Assembly: GCF_001703635.1 (NCBI RefSeq)
Contig: NZ_LQZT01000015.1
Location: 1-57,361 of the forward strand
Reading direction: 5' to 3'
Length of the DNA: 57,361 nt
Origin: Parahoeflea olei
GTDB taxonomy: Bacteria > Pseudomonadota > Alphaproteobacteria > Rhizobiales > Rhizobiaceae
Under the pieces are notes generated by a model, which worked only from the letters and a program-made list of their open reading frames with translations, had not been told where the DNA came from and did not search any database. The position numbers and the translations under genes are program-made. This document shows, in pieces, positions 49,693 through 57,361 of this stretch; within the stretch, counting starts at the first letter, position 1; each line of letters starts with the position of its first letter.

Positions 49693-51771
49693 ATGTATAT
49701 TATTCAAGATAAACGTTTTTACGTTTGCCTCGTTGTTGCTTGCGCGGCCGTTTTTGCTGCAATCATTCTGATTCCAAACTGGAACCGTCTTGAGCGGGGT
49801 CATGGGGCCTCACCCAGAGTCCTGACGATCGGGCCGGACTTCACCCGGAAATCCCTGGCCGGACATCTGGTCCTCGTCGAGGGTGTCGCGCCGCATGAGG
49901 GTATCGAGGACATTGTGTCGGGTCGGGGGACGCATCGCGAGATTGCGCTGAGCGGAAACCTCGCCCTTGGCTACAGGACGGACGAGACATGGCTCAAGGT
50001 TGAAATGGAGCGCGCCGACTTCCGGCGGCGCAATCTGTTCCTCTGGATGCAACCCAGCGTTTTGGATCATGTGCGTGTCTATCTGGTCGAAAGACACGGC
50101 CTGGACGCCCCCCGGATCACCGAAATCGGACAGATCGGCGACAATGATCCTGATTATTTATGGAACGGAGTGGGGTCCTATCTGATCCTGGAATACAAGG
50201 AACCCGTGTCCCAATATTATGATCTTTACTTCAACATAGGCAGCACGAGCTCAATCCTGCTCTCGGGCCACATCGGAACCGTTGAGCAGTTCAACAACAG
50301 AATGTACGCATCTGACCTGACCGTCGGATTTTACATATCGTTCCTGATGACGGTTTCCTTCATATTCGTTGTGCTTTTCTTCAGATCATTCTCGAAAAAT
50401 GCATTATATTTTGCACTTTTTTCTTTCATGTATGCGGTGAACATCATGATTCCGGCCAGGATGTATGAGCTGCTTCCGGTCGCGGTCGACATGAATGTCA
50501 TGGACATCGTCAATGTTCAGTCCCTTATTTTACTGCATATAGCGGGGGCGTTGTTCTTCCGGCAGTATTTTGAATTGTGGATAACGAACGAGGGTCTCAA
50601 CTCCCTGTCCTTGTGGCTGTGCGCGATGCTGCTGGCGATGGCGATCGGGGCCGGTCTGGGGGGCTGGCAGGCGATCATGCCGATAGAGCTGGGCGTCGTG
50701 GCAATCGCCCTTTGGTTGTATTTCTTCGAATATGTCCGCCAGTTTCTTTCCGGCAGGAAGCTAAGTCGCGCAGGCCTTCTCGGAACCGGATTGTACAGCG
50801 TGGAAGTGTCTACATACCATTTGATCCTCATCGGTGCGGTCGCGCCCGATGGCCCCTCATTGAGCATCATCTATCTGGCGAACGCGCTTTTCATTTTGCT
50901 GTTTACACTCGGGCTGATCGAGGAGGCCGCGGTGCAGGAGCGGCGCAATCGCCTGAGCCTGAACCTGCGGCTGGCGCGCCGAGCCGAGCAGACAGCCGTC
51001 AGGCTTGCCCGGGAAATGACCCGGGAGCTTGAGGAAGCCAAGGTCGCCGCGGAGAAGGCGCTGGAAACGGAAAGGCGCGCGCAGGCGGAACAGCTGCGGT
51101 TTGTCGATGTCATCTCGCATCAATTGCTCACCCCGGTTGCCGTCATAAAGTCGAGTGTCGCCAGCCTGCGGCGATCTGTGGGCGAAGCAGGCGGCGATGA
51201 TGCGATGCGGCTGCAACGTATCGAGACTGCCGTGCGCCGGCTCAGGGAAACGATCGATGTATCGCTGGTGAGGAGCCGGATCAGCTCGGTCGGCGGGCGC
51301 GCGCGCAAGCGAAAGGTCGTGCTTGTCACGGAACTTCAGAAGATCGTCGAGCGATCGTGCAGGTTGTTTCCAAGTCGCGATGTGACGCTGGAGTTCGACA
51401 ATCTCGACTTGTCGGCCCGGGCCAATATCGACGTGGAAATGTTGGGAATCGCGATCGGCAACCTGATCGACAACGCATTGAAGTTCTCGGACCGCGAGGA
51501 GCCCGTCGCGGTCACGGTCAGTCGCGATGGCGATGAGCTTTCGATTGCGGTCAGGGATCGCGGGATCGGCGTGCCTGTCGATGAAATACCGAAAGTGAAG
51601 GAGCGCTATTATCGCGGTTCGAATGCGGCCTCCTATTTCGGGACGGGGCTCGGCCTCGACATCGTCAATCAGGTGGCGCTGGCGCATGGCGGGCGGCTGG
51701 AGGTCGAGAACGCCCCCGTTGGCGGGCTTGTCGCACGACTGGCAATCGTCGGCGAATTCGACCCTGGCTAG
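49693..51771 (+). CDS. 7TM hybrid-sensing histidine kinase (7TMR-DISM type)
   Basis: The 692-residue kinase has an N-terminal anchor (8-28), an extracytoplasmic domain of 7TMR-DISMED2 type (about 60-190; TDETWLKVEMERADF, LDHVRVYLVE) and seven membrane helices (about 210-420). A coiled linker follows, then HisKA with the phospho-acceptor near residue 476 (VDVISHQLLTPVAVI) and HATPase_c with NLIDNALKF, DRGIGVP and GTGLGLDIV. DISMED2 domains are thought to bind carbohydrate-like ligands. Upstream is GAAGGAGGA. It forms a two-component pair with the divergent regulator. Confidence 0.88.
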   Translation: MYIIQDKRFYVCLVVACAAVFAAIILIPNWNRLERGHGASPRVLTIGPDFTRKSLAGHLVLVEGVAPHEGIEDIVSGRGTHREIALSGNLALGYRTDETWLKVEMERADFRRRNLFLWMQPSVLDHVRVYLVERHGLDAPRITEIGQIGDNDPDYLWNGVGSYLILEYKEPVSQYYDLYFNIGSTSSILLSGHIGTVEQFNNRMYASDLTVGFYISFLMTVSFIFVVLFFRSFSKNALYFALFSFMYAVNIMIPARMYELLPVAVDMNVMDIVNVQSLILLHIAGALFFRQYFELWITNEGLNSLSLWLCAMLLAMAIGAGLGGWQAIMPIELGVVAIALWLYFFEYVRQFLSGRKLSRAGLLGTGLYSVEVSTYHLILIGAVAPDGPSLSIIYLANALFILLFTLGLIEEAAVQERRNRLSLNLRLARRAEQTAVRLAREMTRELEEAKVAAEKALETERRAQAEQLRFVDVISHQLLTPVAVIKSSVASLRRSVGEAGGDDAMRLQRIETAVRRLRETIDVSLVRSRISSVGGRARKRKVVLVTELQKIVERSCRLFPSRDVTLEFDNLDLSARANIDVEMLGIAIGNLIDNALKFSDREEPVAVTVSRDGDELSIAVRDRGIGVPVDEIPKVKERYYRGSNAASYFGTGLGLDIVNQVALAHGGRLEVENAPVGGLVARLAIVGEFDPG

Positions 51772-52164
51772 CCGCCCGGCAGGCGGCCCGCGATTGGGCC
51801 TTGGGCGGTCGCGGATGGATCTGAAGCAAGCTGAAGCCGTCCCGGGCCGGTGGGGAGAGGCGGTGACGCAATCCTGGCGGTAGGGAGTTCGGTCGATAGG
51901 TCCTCCCCCTGCTTCCCTTGTCGCTGGCGCATGCCCGGTCTGCCCCCTCTTCGAGGCCTTTTCACGGTGCAGTGCGGCCCCGGAAGCATTCATTCCCTCC
52001 CCGACGGGTCATCGCCCAATCCCATGGTCGATGGCATCGAGTGTCGTTTGCCTAGCTTGGACGTGTGCTGGGCATAATGGCGCGACTATAAGTCCCCGAT
52101 GAATGAAAGGTACAGCAAGAAATAAATATTGTAATCGAATCTAAAATAATGCAGAAATAGCAAG
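51772..52164. other. Intergenic segment, AT-rich toward its right end
   Basis: No supported gene is seen. The last 90 bases (from about 52080) are markedly AT-rich and probably contain the promoter for the truncated adhesin leader and GGDEF-EAL gene. Confidence 0.4.
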
Positions 52165-52305
52165 GAATACAGATATGTAATGTATGAAATGTAAGTTTTG
52201 CGTAAGATGTGTCTTGCTGTGAATGAAGTCTACTTGGAATGTAAGAAATATTGCGGAGATCATCTCGGCGCTGCCGATATGATCTTCTTGTCCAAGAGGT
52301 GTGCC
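52165..52305 (+). promoter_or_regulatory. Leader homologous to the adhesin leader
   Basis: This is the counterpart of 39555-39696: GAATACA at 52165, TGTATGAA, then a 90-base block ending GTGCCATG. The distance from GAATACA to the ATG is 141 bases here and 142 in the adhesin copy. The reading frame is also open here and begins (GTG at 52219) with NEVYLECKK, matching NEIYFVRKK of the adhesin leader. Confidence 0.6.
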
Positions 52306-52533
52306 ATGAACTCGATCACACTATGTCGCAAGCGGCTGCCGGCAATGGCGGCGCAGGTCACGCGCGATGCGGCCGGTGCTTTGGCCCCTGTGCACCGGTC
52401 TCCGGTTGGCGGACGCGTCGCGGTGGGTTCCGCGATGCACCGGAAGCCCGGCTTCCCGACGGCGGTCCCGGGGCTGCCGAAGCCGGATCGCGTCCCGGAT
52501 TTCAAGGCTGATATCAGGGAGGATGGCGAATGA
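52306..52533 (+). pseudogene. Decayed adhesin N-terminus coupled to the GGDEF-EAL gene
   Basis: The 75-codon frame aligns without a gap to the first 44 codons of the adhesin (77 of 130 bases identical). The resemblance includes the start of the mature TPS region, where GGRVAVGSA corresponds to GGSVAAGSA. After that, similarity stops and the frame runs on 30 codons to a stop that overlaps the GGDEF-EAL start (ATGA). It has lost a convincing hydrophobic signal-peptide core, so it is probably a remnant of a second adhesin gene. It may now act as a translated leader for the downstream enzyme. Confidence 0.6.
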
Positions 52534-54302
52534 AGCAGAGCAAGCTATTCAGCGTTGATGGCGACCGGGCGTCACCCGTCTTTGGTCGCCGGATCAGGAC
52601 AGCCGTTGTGGAATCGCAGATACAGGAAGGCATGGCGCGCCATGCACTTGGACTTTGCGACGCAGCACCGGACGCCATGCTCTGCACGGACGATGCTGGC
52701 CGCATTATTTTCTGGAACGCCGCGGCTGCCGTCCTCTTCCGGCACAAGCACGGCGACATTCTGTCGAGGCCGATTGAAGCGCTGCTCGGTGTCAAGCAGG
52801 CCAACGTCTTCAAGGCCGTGACACGGGAGATGTGCGGCAGGCCGCGCCAGACCTGGTGGCCGACCATACTCGAGTTTTCCATCTCGCGGCGGAACGACAA
52901 AAGGCTGCCGATCGAGTTGTCCTTGGCTGCGTGGAAGGATGAGGGGCGGTCGTGCTTTGGCGCGATCTGCAGGGATGTGTCCAAGCGCCATGACAAGCAG
53001 CGCGAACTCGATCGCCTGATCTATTTTGACGGCCTGACAAACCTGCCGAACCGGATCTTCTTCCTTGAGCGGCTCGAACAGGACCTGATACGTCACCGTC
53101 AATTCGGCCTGCTGAAGATCGGTCTCGACAATTTCAAGGAGATCAATTGCTCGCTCGGACTGACCGCCGGTGACGAGCTGCTGAAGCTGATGGCCGAACG
53201 CATCTCCACCGCCGTCGGCAGCTCCATGTTCATGGCGCGCCTTGGCGGCGACGTGTTCGGTGTGCTGTTGACCGGGTCCGGTTCCGTGGCGGCGACCCAC
53301 AGACTTGCGGAAAGGCTGCTTGCGCTGGTGACGGAACCGCTCGTCATCGGCGGGGTGAAATGCCGGATCAGTGCCAGCATCGGCCTCGTCCTGTCGGATG
53401 AGCTGACCATTCCGATGGGGGCCAATTCCGTGCTGACGGCCGCCTTGCTGGCGCTGCATCAGGCAAAGGGTGCGGGTGGCGGGCAGATCGTTGCCTTTCG
53501 CAGGGAACTGAGCCGCAACATTGATCAACGTTTCAGGATGAGAGCCGAACTGGACTGCGCCCTCGCACAGGGCCAGTTCGAGCTGCACTTCCAGCCGCAG
53601 GTCGGCCTGCCCGACAGAAAGCTCGTCGGAGCGGAGGCGCTGATAAGGTGGCGGCATCCCGAGCGCGGTCTGCTGGCGCCCTGCGTGTTCCTGCCCGCAC
53701 TGGAAAGCACGGCCGTGGCACCGGTGGTCGGTCGGTGGATCCTCGAACAGTCATGCGCCTTTGCGGCAGACTTCGCCGCCCGTGCATTTCCCATTCGCAT
53801 TGCCGTGAACCTCTTCAGTGCCCAATTGCGCGATGGCAAGCTTCTGTCCGATGTGACCGGTGCACTGGCAAGTTCGGGCCTTTGCCCCTCGTTGCTTGAG
53901 CTGGAAATAACGGAGACCACGGTGCTGGGGCTCGACGACGAGATGATTGAACCCCTGTACCGGCTTCGTCAAATGGGCGTGGGCATCGCATTCGACGACT
54001 ACGGCACCGGCTTCGCCTCCCTCAGCCATTTGAAGCGCTATCCGCTGAGCCGGCTGAAGCTCGACAAGGATTTCACCTGCGGGATCGACAGGGACAGCGA
54101 GAACCATGCAATCGTCAGCGCTGTTCTGGCGATGGCGCGAAGCCTGCATCTGGAAAGCACGGCGGAAGGCGTCGAGCATGGCGAGGAAGCGGAGGTCCTG
54201 CACAAACTCGGCTGCAAGGAGGCGCAAGGCTATCTGTTCGGCATGCCGATGCCAGGCGCCGAATTTCTCAAGAGGCTGGCTCAAGGCAACCCCTTGGCCT
54301 GA
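52530..54302 (+). CDS. PAS-GGDEF-EAL protein, probable c-di-GMP phosphodiesterase
   Basis: The 590-residue cytoplasmic protein has a PAS domain (about 35-150), a GGDEF domain (about 160-325) and an EAL domain (about 340-585). The cyclase motif is degraded to GGDVF (239-243), so synthesis is unlikely. The EAL catalytic set is present: E369 in AEALIRW, the Asn of NLFSAQ, the Glu of ELEITET, DDYGTG, the Lys of KLDKDF and the Glu of AEGVEHGEE. It probably hydrolyses c-di-GMP, with the GGDEF domain perhaps serving as a GTP-binding regulator. GGATGG precedes the ATG, and the start overlaps the truncated adhesin leader frame. Confidence 0.88.
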   Translation: MKQSKLFSVDGDRASPVFGRRIRTAVVESQIQEGMARHALGLCDAAPDAMLCTDDAGRIIFWNAAAAVLFRHKHGDILSRPIEALLGVKQANVFKAVTREMCGRPRQTWWPTILEFSISRRNDKRLPIELSLAAWKDEGRSCFGAICRDVSKRHDKQRELDRLIYFDGLTNLPNRIFFLERLEQDLIRHRQFGLLKIGLDNFKEINCSLGLTAGDELLKLMAERISTAVGSSMFMARLGGDVFGVLLTGSGSVAATHRLAERLLALVTEPLVIGGVKCRISASIGLVLSDELTIPMGANSVLTAALLALHQAKGAGGGQIVAFRRELSRNIDQRFRMRAELDCALAQGQFELHFQPQVGLPDRKLVGAEALIRWRHPERGLLAPCVFLPALESTAVAPVVGRWILEQSCAFAADFAARAFPIRIAVNLFSAQLRDGKLLSDVTGALASSGLCPSLLELEITETTVLGLDDEMIEPLYRLRQMGVGIAFDDYGTGFASLSHLKRYPLSRLKLDKDFTCGIDRDSENHAIVSAVLAMARSLHLESTAEGVEHGEEAEVLHKLGCKEAQGYLFGMPMPGAEFLKRLAQGNPLA

Positions 54303-54629
54303 CGGCCCGATGCCAAGCCGGCGCATCAACCCGGTCCCGGCAATACAGCCGTTCCGGGATCACGACCGCTGGCTGAACGATCTCGGCACGCGCCGCGGCA
54401 AAGCCGGGTTTCTCCGCGGCCGGGGAAACCTGCGGTCAAGCTGCGTCCGGGAGCGGGCTAAAGCACAATCGAAGTGCTGCAGGTCGCAGTCCCGTTGGCC
54501 ATAACCCGGGCTGCAAAGCTGCAGAACAAAACAATGCCCATAATCGCCGATAAGCTCGACTGAGGTGACAGCCGGTGCGTGCTGTGCATGGTGGAGCGCT
54601 TCAGGCGAGGTCGGCGGTGGGATGGGTTC
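54303..54629. other. Intergenic 0.33 kb
   Basis: No gene is seen. GCCGCGG and CCGCGGC form an inverted repeat near 54400-54422 that may help terminate the upstream transcript, without a U-run. The rest should carry the promoter of the second ABC module. Confidence 0.35.
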
Positions 54630-55544
54630 GTGAACGGTGCAGATGAACAGGATGCCATTGCGGTCGCTGGCATCGAGAAGACCTACGGATGGGGAGGCCG
54701 TGCGTTCAAGGCGCTTGACGGGCTTAGCCTTGGCGTGCCGCAAGGCTGCGTCTATGGCCTGCTGGGCCCGAACGGCGCTGGCAAAAGCACGTTGCTGCGG
54801 ATCATCGCCGGGCTGGTGCGCGCGGACCGCGGCTCGGTTTCCATCTTCGGAGCCACCGCGTCCCGGCAATCGCGGCGCCGCCTCGGCATGCTGATCGAAG
54901 CTCCGGCCTTTTACCCGTTCCTGACAGCCCGCGAACATCTGGAAATGGTCGCCCGGACGAGCGATAGCGATACCAATGCGCGGGTGGAGCCCGTTCTGCG
55001 GCGCGTCGGCATCGGCCATGCCGCCGACAGGAAGGTGGCGGCCTTCTCGCTCGGCATGAAGCAACGGCTCGGGATCGGCTGTGCCCTCGTCGCGCATCCC
55101 GATGCGATCGTTCTCGACGAGCCGACCAACGGGCTCGATCCCGACGGCATCCTCGAGATGCGCTCGCTGATCGCCGAACTGGCCCGGCGGGACGGCATCA
55201 CCGTGCTGCTTTCGAGCCATCTCCTCGATGAAGTCGAACGCGTGTGTGATCGGGTCGCGATCTTGCGCGATGGCCGATTGGCGGCACAGGGACGGGTCGC
55301 CGACCTGTTGGACGGCCAGGCCCGCTTCTGGCTCAGTGTCGATTGTCCGCAGCTGGTTCTGGAACGCCTGGCCGGGCGCGCCGATGCCGGCGACGGCGGG
55401 GTTTACGTCCGCATCGGACGCGAGCAGGCGCCTGAGCTGATCCGCATGCTCTCCGCTGCCGATATCCGCATTTTCGAGGCCAAATGGGTCAAGCCCGATC
55501 TCGAATCGGTGTTCCTGTCGGAAACCCGAAAGGCGGCCCCATGA
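54630..55544 (+). CDS. ABC transporter ATPase, lantibiotic/bacitracin-type (copy 2)
   Basis: The 304-residue paralogue of the ATPase at 7714-8622 has the same motifs (GPNGAGKST, FSLGMKQRLGIG, IVLDEPTNGLDP, LLSSHLLDE). The proteins match over nearly all positions, with a two-residue insertion (TSDSDTNA against MNESAT). Codon use here is more GC-rich. The GTG start at 54630 aligns with the TTG of copy 1, ten residues before the shared DAI. The ATPase overlaps its permease by ATGA. The expected role is ATP-driven export or removal of a membrane-acting antibiotic. Confidence 0.88.
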   Translation: MNGADEQDAIAVAGIEKTYGWGGRAFKALDGLSLGVPQGCVYGLLGPNGAGKSTLLRIIAGLVRADRGSVSIFGATASRQSRRRLGMLIEAPAFYPFLTAREHLEMVARTSDSDTNARVEPVLRRVGIGHAADRKVAAFSLGMKQRLGIGCALVAHPDAIVLDEPTNGLDPDGILEMRSLIAELARRDGITVLLSSHLLDEVERVCDRVAILRDGRLAAQGRVADLLDGQARFWLSVDCPQLVLERLAGRADAGDGGVYVRIGREQAPELIRMLSAADIRIFEAKWVKPDLESVFLSETRKAAP

Positions 55545-56332
55545 CGGCTCTCTTCCTGTCCGAGTTGCTCAAGCTCAAGCGGCAGCCGGGGGTGCTGTTC
55601 TGGGGATTTCTCGCGGTGCCTGCGGCCGCCCTCGCCTTCAGGATCGCGCTCGAAGGTTTTTTCCTGCTGCGATACGGGGATTTCCCGCAAGCCCGGACCG
55701 ACATGCTCGTGTCTGCGGCGCAGTCGTTGGGAATTGCGGGCAACCCGGTTGCGCAGCTTCTCTATGCAATCGGCGTTTCCTCGGTCTTCCATGTCGAATA
55801 CCGCTTCTCGACCTGGCGAAACCTGGTGCCCCGCGCTGGACGGCTGCCGCCGCTGGCCGCGAAATTCGCCGTTTGCCTTCTGTGCATGGCAATTGGTCTC
55901 GGTCTGACGGTGGTCGGCGACATGATGCTCAATGCCGGACTTGGCCTTGTCGGGGACGGCGGCAGCAGAGCCCCGGCTCAGGCGGGCGGCGTGCTGGTGC
56001 TCGGCGCGGCATTCGGGATCGCCTTTCTCGAACTGGCGACCCTGGCGGCCATTGTCGCGACGCTGACACTGCTGTTTCGCAGCATGATCGCGGCCGTCAT
56101 CCCGGTGTTTCTGGCCGGCATCACCTGCGCGATGGCGCAGGCCTATTTCGGCGCGGCCATCGCCGGCATACCGATGCCCGCCTTTGCCGCCGATGCCGCG
56201 CGGGCATGGCTTTTCGCCGGCGCGGAGGGAGCATACGGCGTCGGCGGAGTGGGCACGCTGCTCGCGTGGCTGCTGGCGGCAATGGCCGCCGGATGCCTCG
56301 TCTTCTCGCGCCAGCCGCTGAATACCGAGTAA
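55541..56332 (+). CDS. ABC-2 type permease (copy 2)
   Basis: The 263-residue, six-helix membrane protein aligns with 8619-9413 over its length, beginning MTALFLSELLKLKRQP and ending RQPLNTE in both. It starts within the ATPase stop (ATGA). Differences cluster in the loop near residue 145, while membrane segments such as FAADAARAWLF are nearly identical. It should form an exporter with the preceding ATPase. Confidence 0.86.
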   Translation: MTALFLSELLKLKRQPGVLFWGFLAVPAAALAFRIALEGFFLLRYGDFPQARTDMLVSAAQSLGIAGNPVAQLLYAIGVSSVFHVEYRFSTWRNLVPRAGRLPPLAAKFAVCLLCMAIGLGLTVVGDMMLNAGLGLVGDGGSRAPAQAGGVLVLGAAFGIAFLELATLAAIVATLTLLFRSMIAAVIPVFLAGITCAMAQAYFGAAIAGIPMPAFAADAARAWLFAGAEGAYGVGGVGTLLAWLLAAMAAGCLVFSRQPLNTE

Positions 56333-56414
56333 CACGGATGCCAGTGATTGCGAATCACGCGTTCAGGCCCTGACGCGAGAGACATTGAAACAACCCTTTT
56401 CAGGACGTCACCGA

Positions 56415-57074
56415 ATGATGCGAATGCTGAAATACATGGGCATTGCCTTTGCTCTCCTGCTGATCGGCCTCGTGGGCTACGGCGCCAAGGGCTATTTCGA
56501 CGCGCTGTCGGATGCCGAGGGCCTGCGTGTCCGCGCCGACGCGGCGATTGCCGAAGGTCGCGGCGGCGATTCTCTCGGAGCTACCCACATGGCGATCCTG
56601 CTCGCGGTCCAGGACCCGAATTTTCCGACGCATTCCGGCGTGGATTTCTCGACCCCGGGCGCGGGCCTGACCACCATCACCCAATCGGCTGCCAAGAGGC
56701 TCGCCTTCGAGGCGTTTCGCCCTGGCATCGGCAAGATACGCCAGACCGGCTACGCGCTGGGGCTGGAGCGCCGTCTGTCCAAGGCGCAGATCCTGGCCCT
56801 GTGGCTGGAGACGCTGGAAATGGGAAATGGCCCCGACGGCTGGATGGTCGGGTTCCATGCGGCGAGTTCCGCGATCTATGGTCGGTCCCCGGCCGACCTG
56901 AGCGAAGCCGAGTTTATCCGGCTCGTGGCGGTGCTGATCGCGCCAGCCTCCTACGATCTCGTGGGAAGCGACGCCAGGCTCGACGACCGCGCCGCGCGGA
57001 TCCAGCGCCTGGTGGCGGGCGCCTGTGCGCTGACGGGCCTTTCGGATGTCTGGCTCGAAGGATGCCGGCCGTGA
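56415..57074 (+). CDS. GT51-like transglycosylase homologue lacking the motif-1 glutamate (copy 2)
   Basis: The 219-residue membrane-anchored protein is the paralogue of 9494-10150. Motif 1 here reads QDPNFPTHSG (codon CAG), so the catalytic Glu of EDxxFxxHxG is replaced by Gln; copy 1 keeps GAA. TTITQSAAK and the divergent motif 3 KIRQTGYALGLE are the same in both. Loss of the motif-1 Glu should abolish glycosyl transfer in canonical GT51 enzymes, so this copy may only bind lipid II. AGGACG lies upstream of the ATG at 56415. It is the third gene of the module. Confidence 0.78.
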   Translation: MMRMLKYMGIAFALLLIGLVGYGAKGYFDALSDAEGLRVRADAAIAEGRGGDSLGATHMAILLAVQDPNFPTHSGVDFSTPGAGLTTITQSAAKRLAFEAFRPGIGKIRQTGYALGLERRLSKAQILALWLETLEMGNGPDGWMVGFHAASSAIYGRSPADLSEAEFIRLVAVLIAPASYDLVGSDARLDDRAARIQRLVAGACALTGLSDVWLEGCRP

Positions 57075-57123
57075 CCCGGCGGGATGCGTCCGGATTCGAG
57101 AGAAGGAAAAAGGGAGGGCAGGT

Positions 57124-57361
57124 GTGAGCTCGCTCACGTCCGGCAATGCCGAACAGTATGGCGATAGCCGCAAGCTCGCGGCACGCGCCCGGCTGAACAG
57201 CGAATATACGATAGCCGAAACCGGCTGGTTCCCGTGGGTTGCAGGACAGCTTCCCTTGAAGCCCGGTGACAGCGTCCTCGATGTCGGATGCGGTCCCGGC
57301 TGGTTTTGGGAGGCGGTCGCACCGGAGCTGCCGCAGGGCCTGCACGTCACGCTTTCCGCTC
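57124..57361 (+). CDS. Class I SAM-dependent methyltransferase (partial, runs off the window)
   Basis: The frame opens with GTG at 57124 (GGGAGG upstream) and is cut by the window end after 79 codons. It contains the SAM-binding motif VLDVGCGPGWFW near residue 55, preceded by an N-terminal helix with ARLNSEYTI. It follows the GT51-like gene by 49 bases and is probably the fourth gene of this module, where copy 1 has an S41 peptidase. The substrate is unknown. Confidence 0.75.
   Translation, partial: MSSLTSGNAEQYGDSRKLAARARLNSEYTIAETGWFPWVAGQLPLKPGDSVLDVGCGPGWFWEAVAPELPQGLHVTLSA

Noticed and set aside
1..57361. tRNA, rRNA or integrase marking element ends
   Set aside because: I scanned for cloverleaf-like ends and tyrosine or serine recombinase motifs and found none I could support; the element ends may lie outside the window.

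Overview
The window looks like alphaproteobacterial DNA (GC-rich; IalB-family protein; RepA/DUF2285/DUF736/DUF2840 genes typical of integrative and conjugative elements and plasmids of sphingomonads and Hyphomicrobiales). The genus cannot be fixed from the sequence. No tRNA, rRNA, integrase, transposase or CRISPR array was recognised.

Region 1 (about 1-19.9 kb) is part of a conjugative or integrative element. On the minus strand it carries an autoinducer-binding protein without a DNA-binding domain, a DUF3363 relaxase, a lytic transglycosylase, DUF736, a TraF-type S26 peptidase, DUF2840, a RepA-type initiator, an AlpA-like HTH protein and an XRE repressor. The parA gene expected between repA and DUF2840 is absent. 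A cargo module (ABC ATPase, permease, GT51-like transglycosylase, S41 peptidase; 7.7-11.2 kb) lies between a broken small DUF2285-type gene and a DUF6499/DUF2285 pair. Next comes a leading-region-like block (DUF932, second DUF736, small membrane protein, large ParB-like protein). Near-identical structured leaders precede the DUF932 and ParB-like genes.

Region 2 (about 19.9-37.9 kb) is a defence island: a PHP-SMC-like ATPase with a HEPN-like protein, a second possible HEPN protein, an Mrr-like endonuclease with a MerR-like gene broken by an in-frame TAA, a divergent pair of candidate nucleases, an OLD-UvrD-HEPN operon (Gabija-like plus one gene), and a three-gene restriction-modification operon (MerR-like regulator, N6-adenine methylase, endonuclease) joined by ATGA overlaps.

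Region 3 (about 38.3-54.3 kb) appears chromosomal and concerns adhesion and its control: a 2072-residue two-partner-secretion adhesin with eight 91-residue YDG repeats, its outer-membrane transporter, an IalB-family protein, a divergent response regulator and 7TM histidine kinase, and a PAS-GGDEF-EAL protein. The promoter, leader and signal-peptide region of the adhesin is duplicated in decayed form directly upstream of, and overlapping, the GGDEF-EAL gene, so adhesin and c-di-GMP turnover may share control.

Region 4 (about 54.6-57.4 kb) holds a second copy of the ABC ATPase-permease-GT51 module in the same orientation, then the start of a methyltransferase. The copies are very similar in protein but differ in codon use and flanking genes, and the second has lost the catalytic glutamate of GT51 motif 1.
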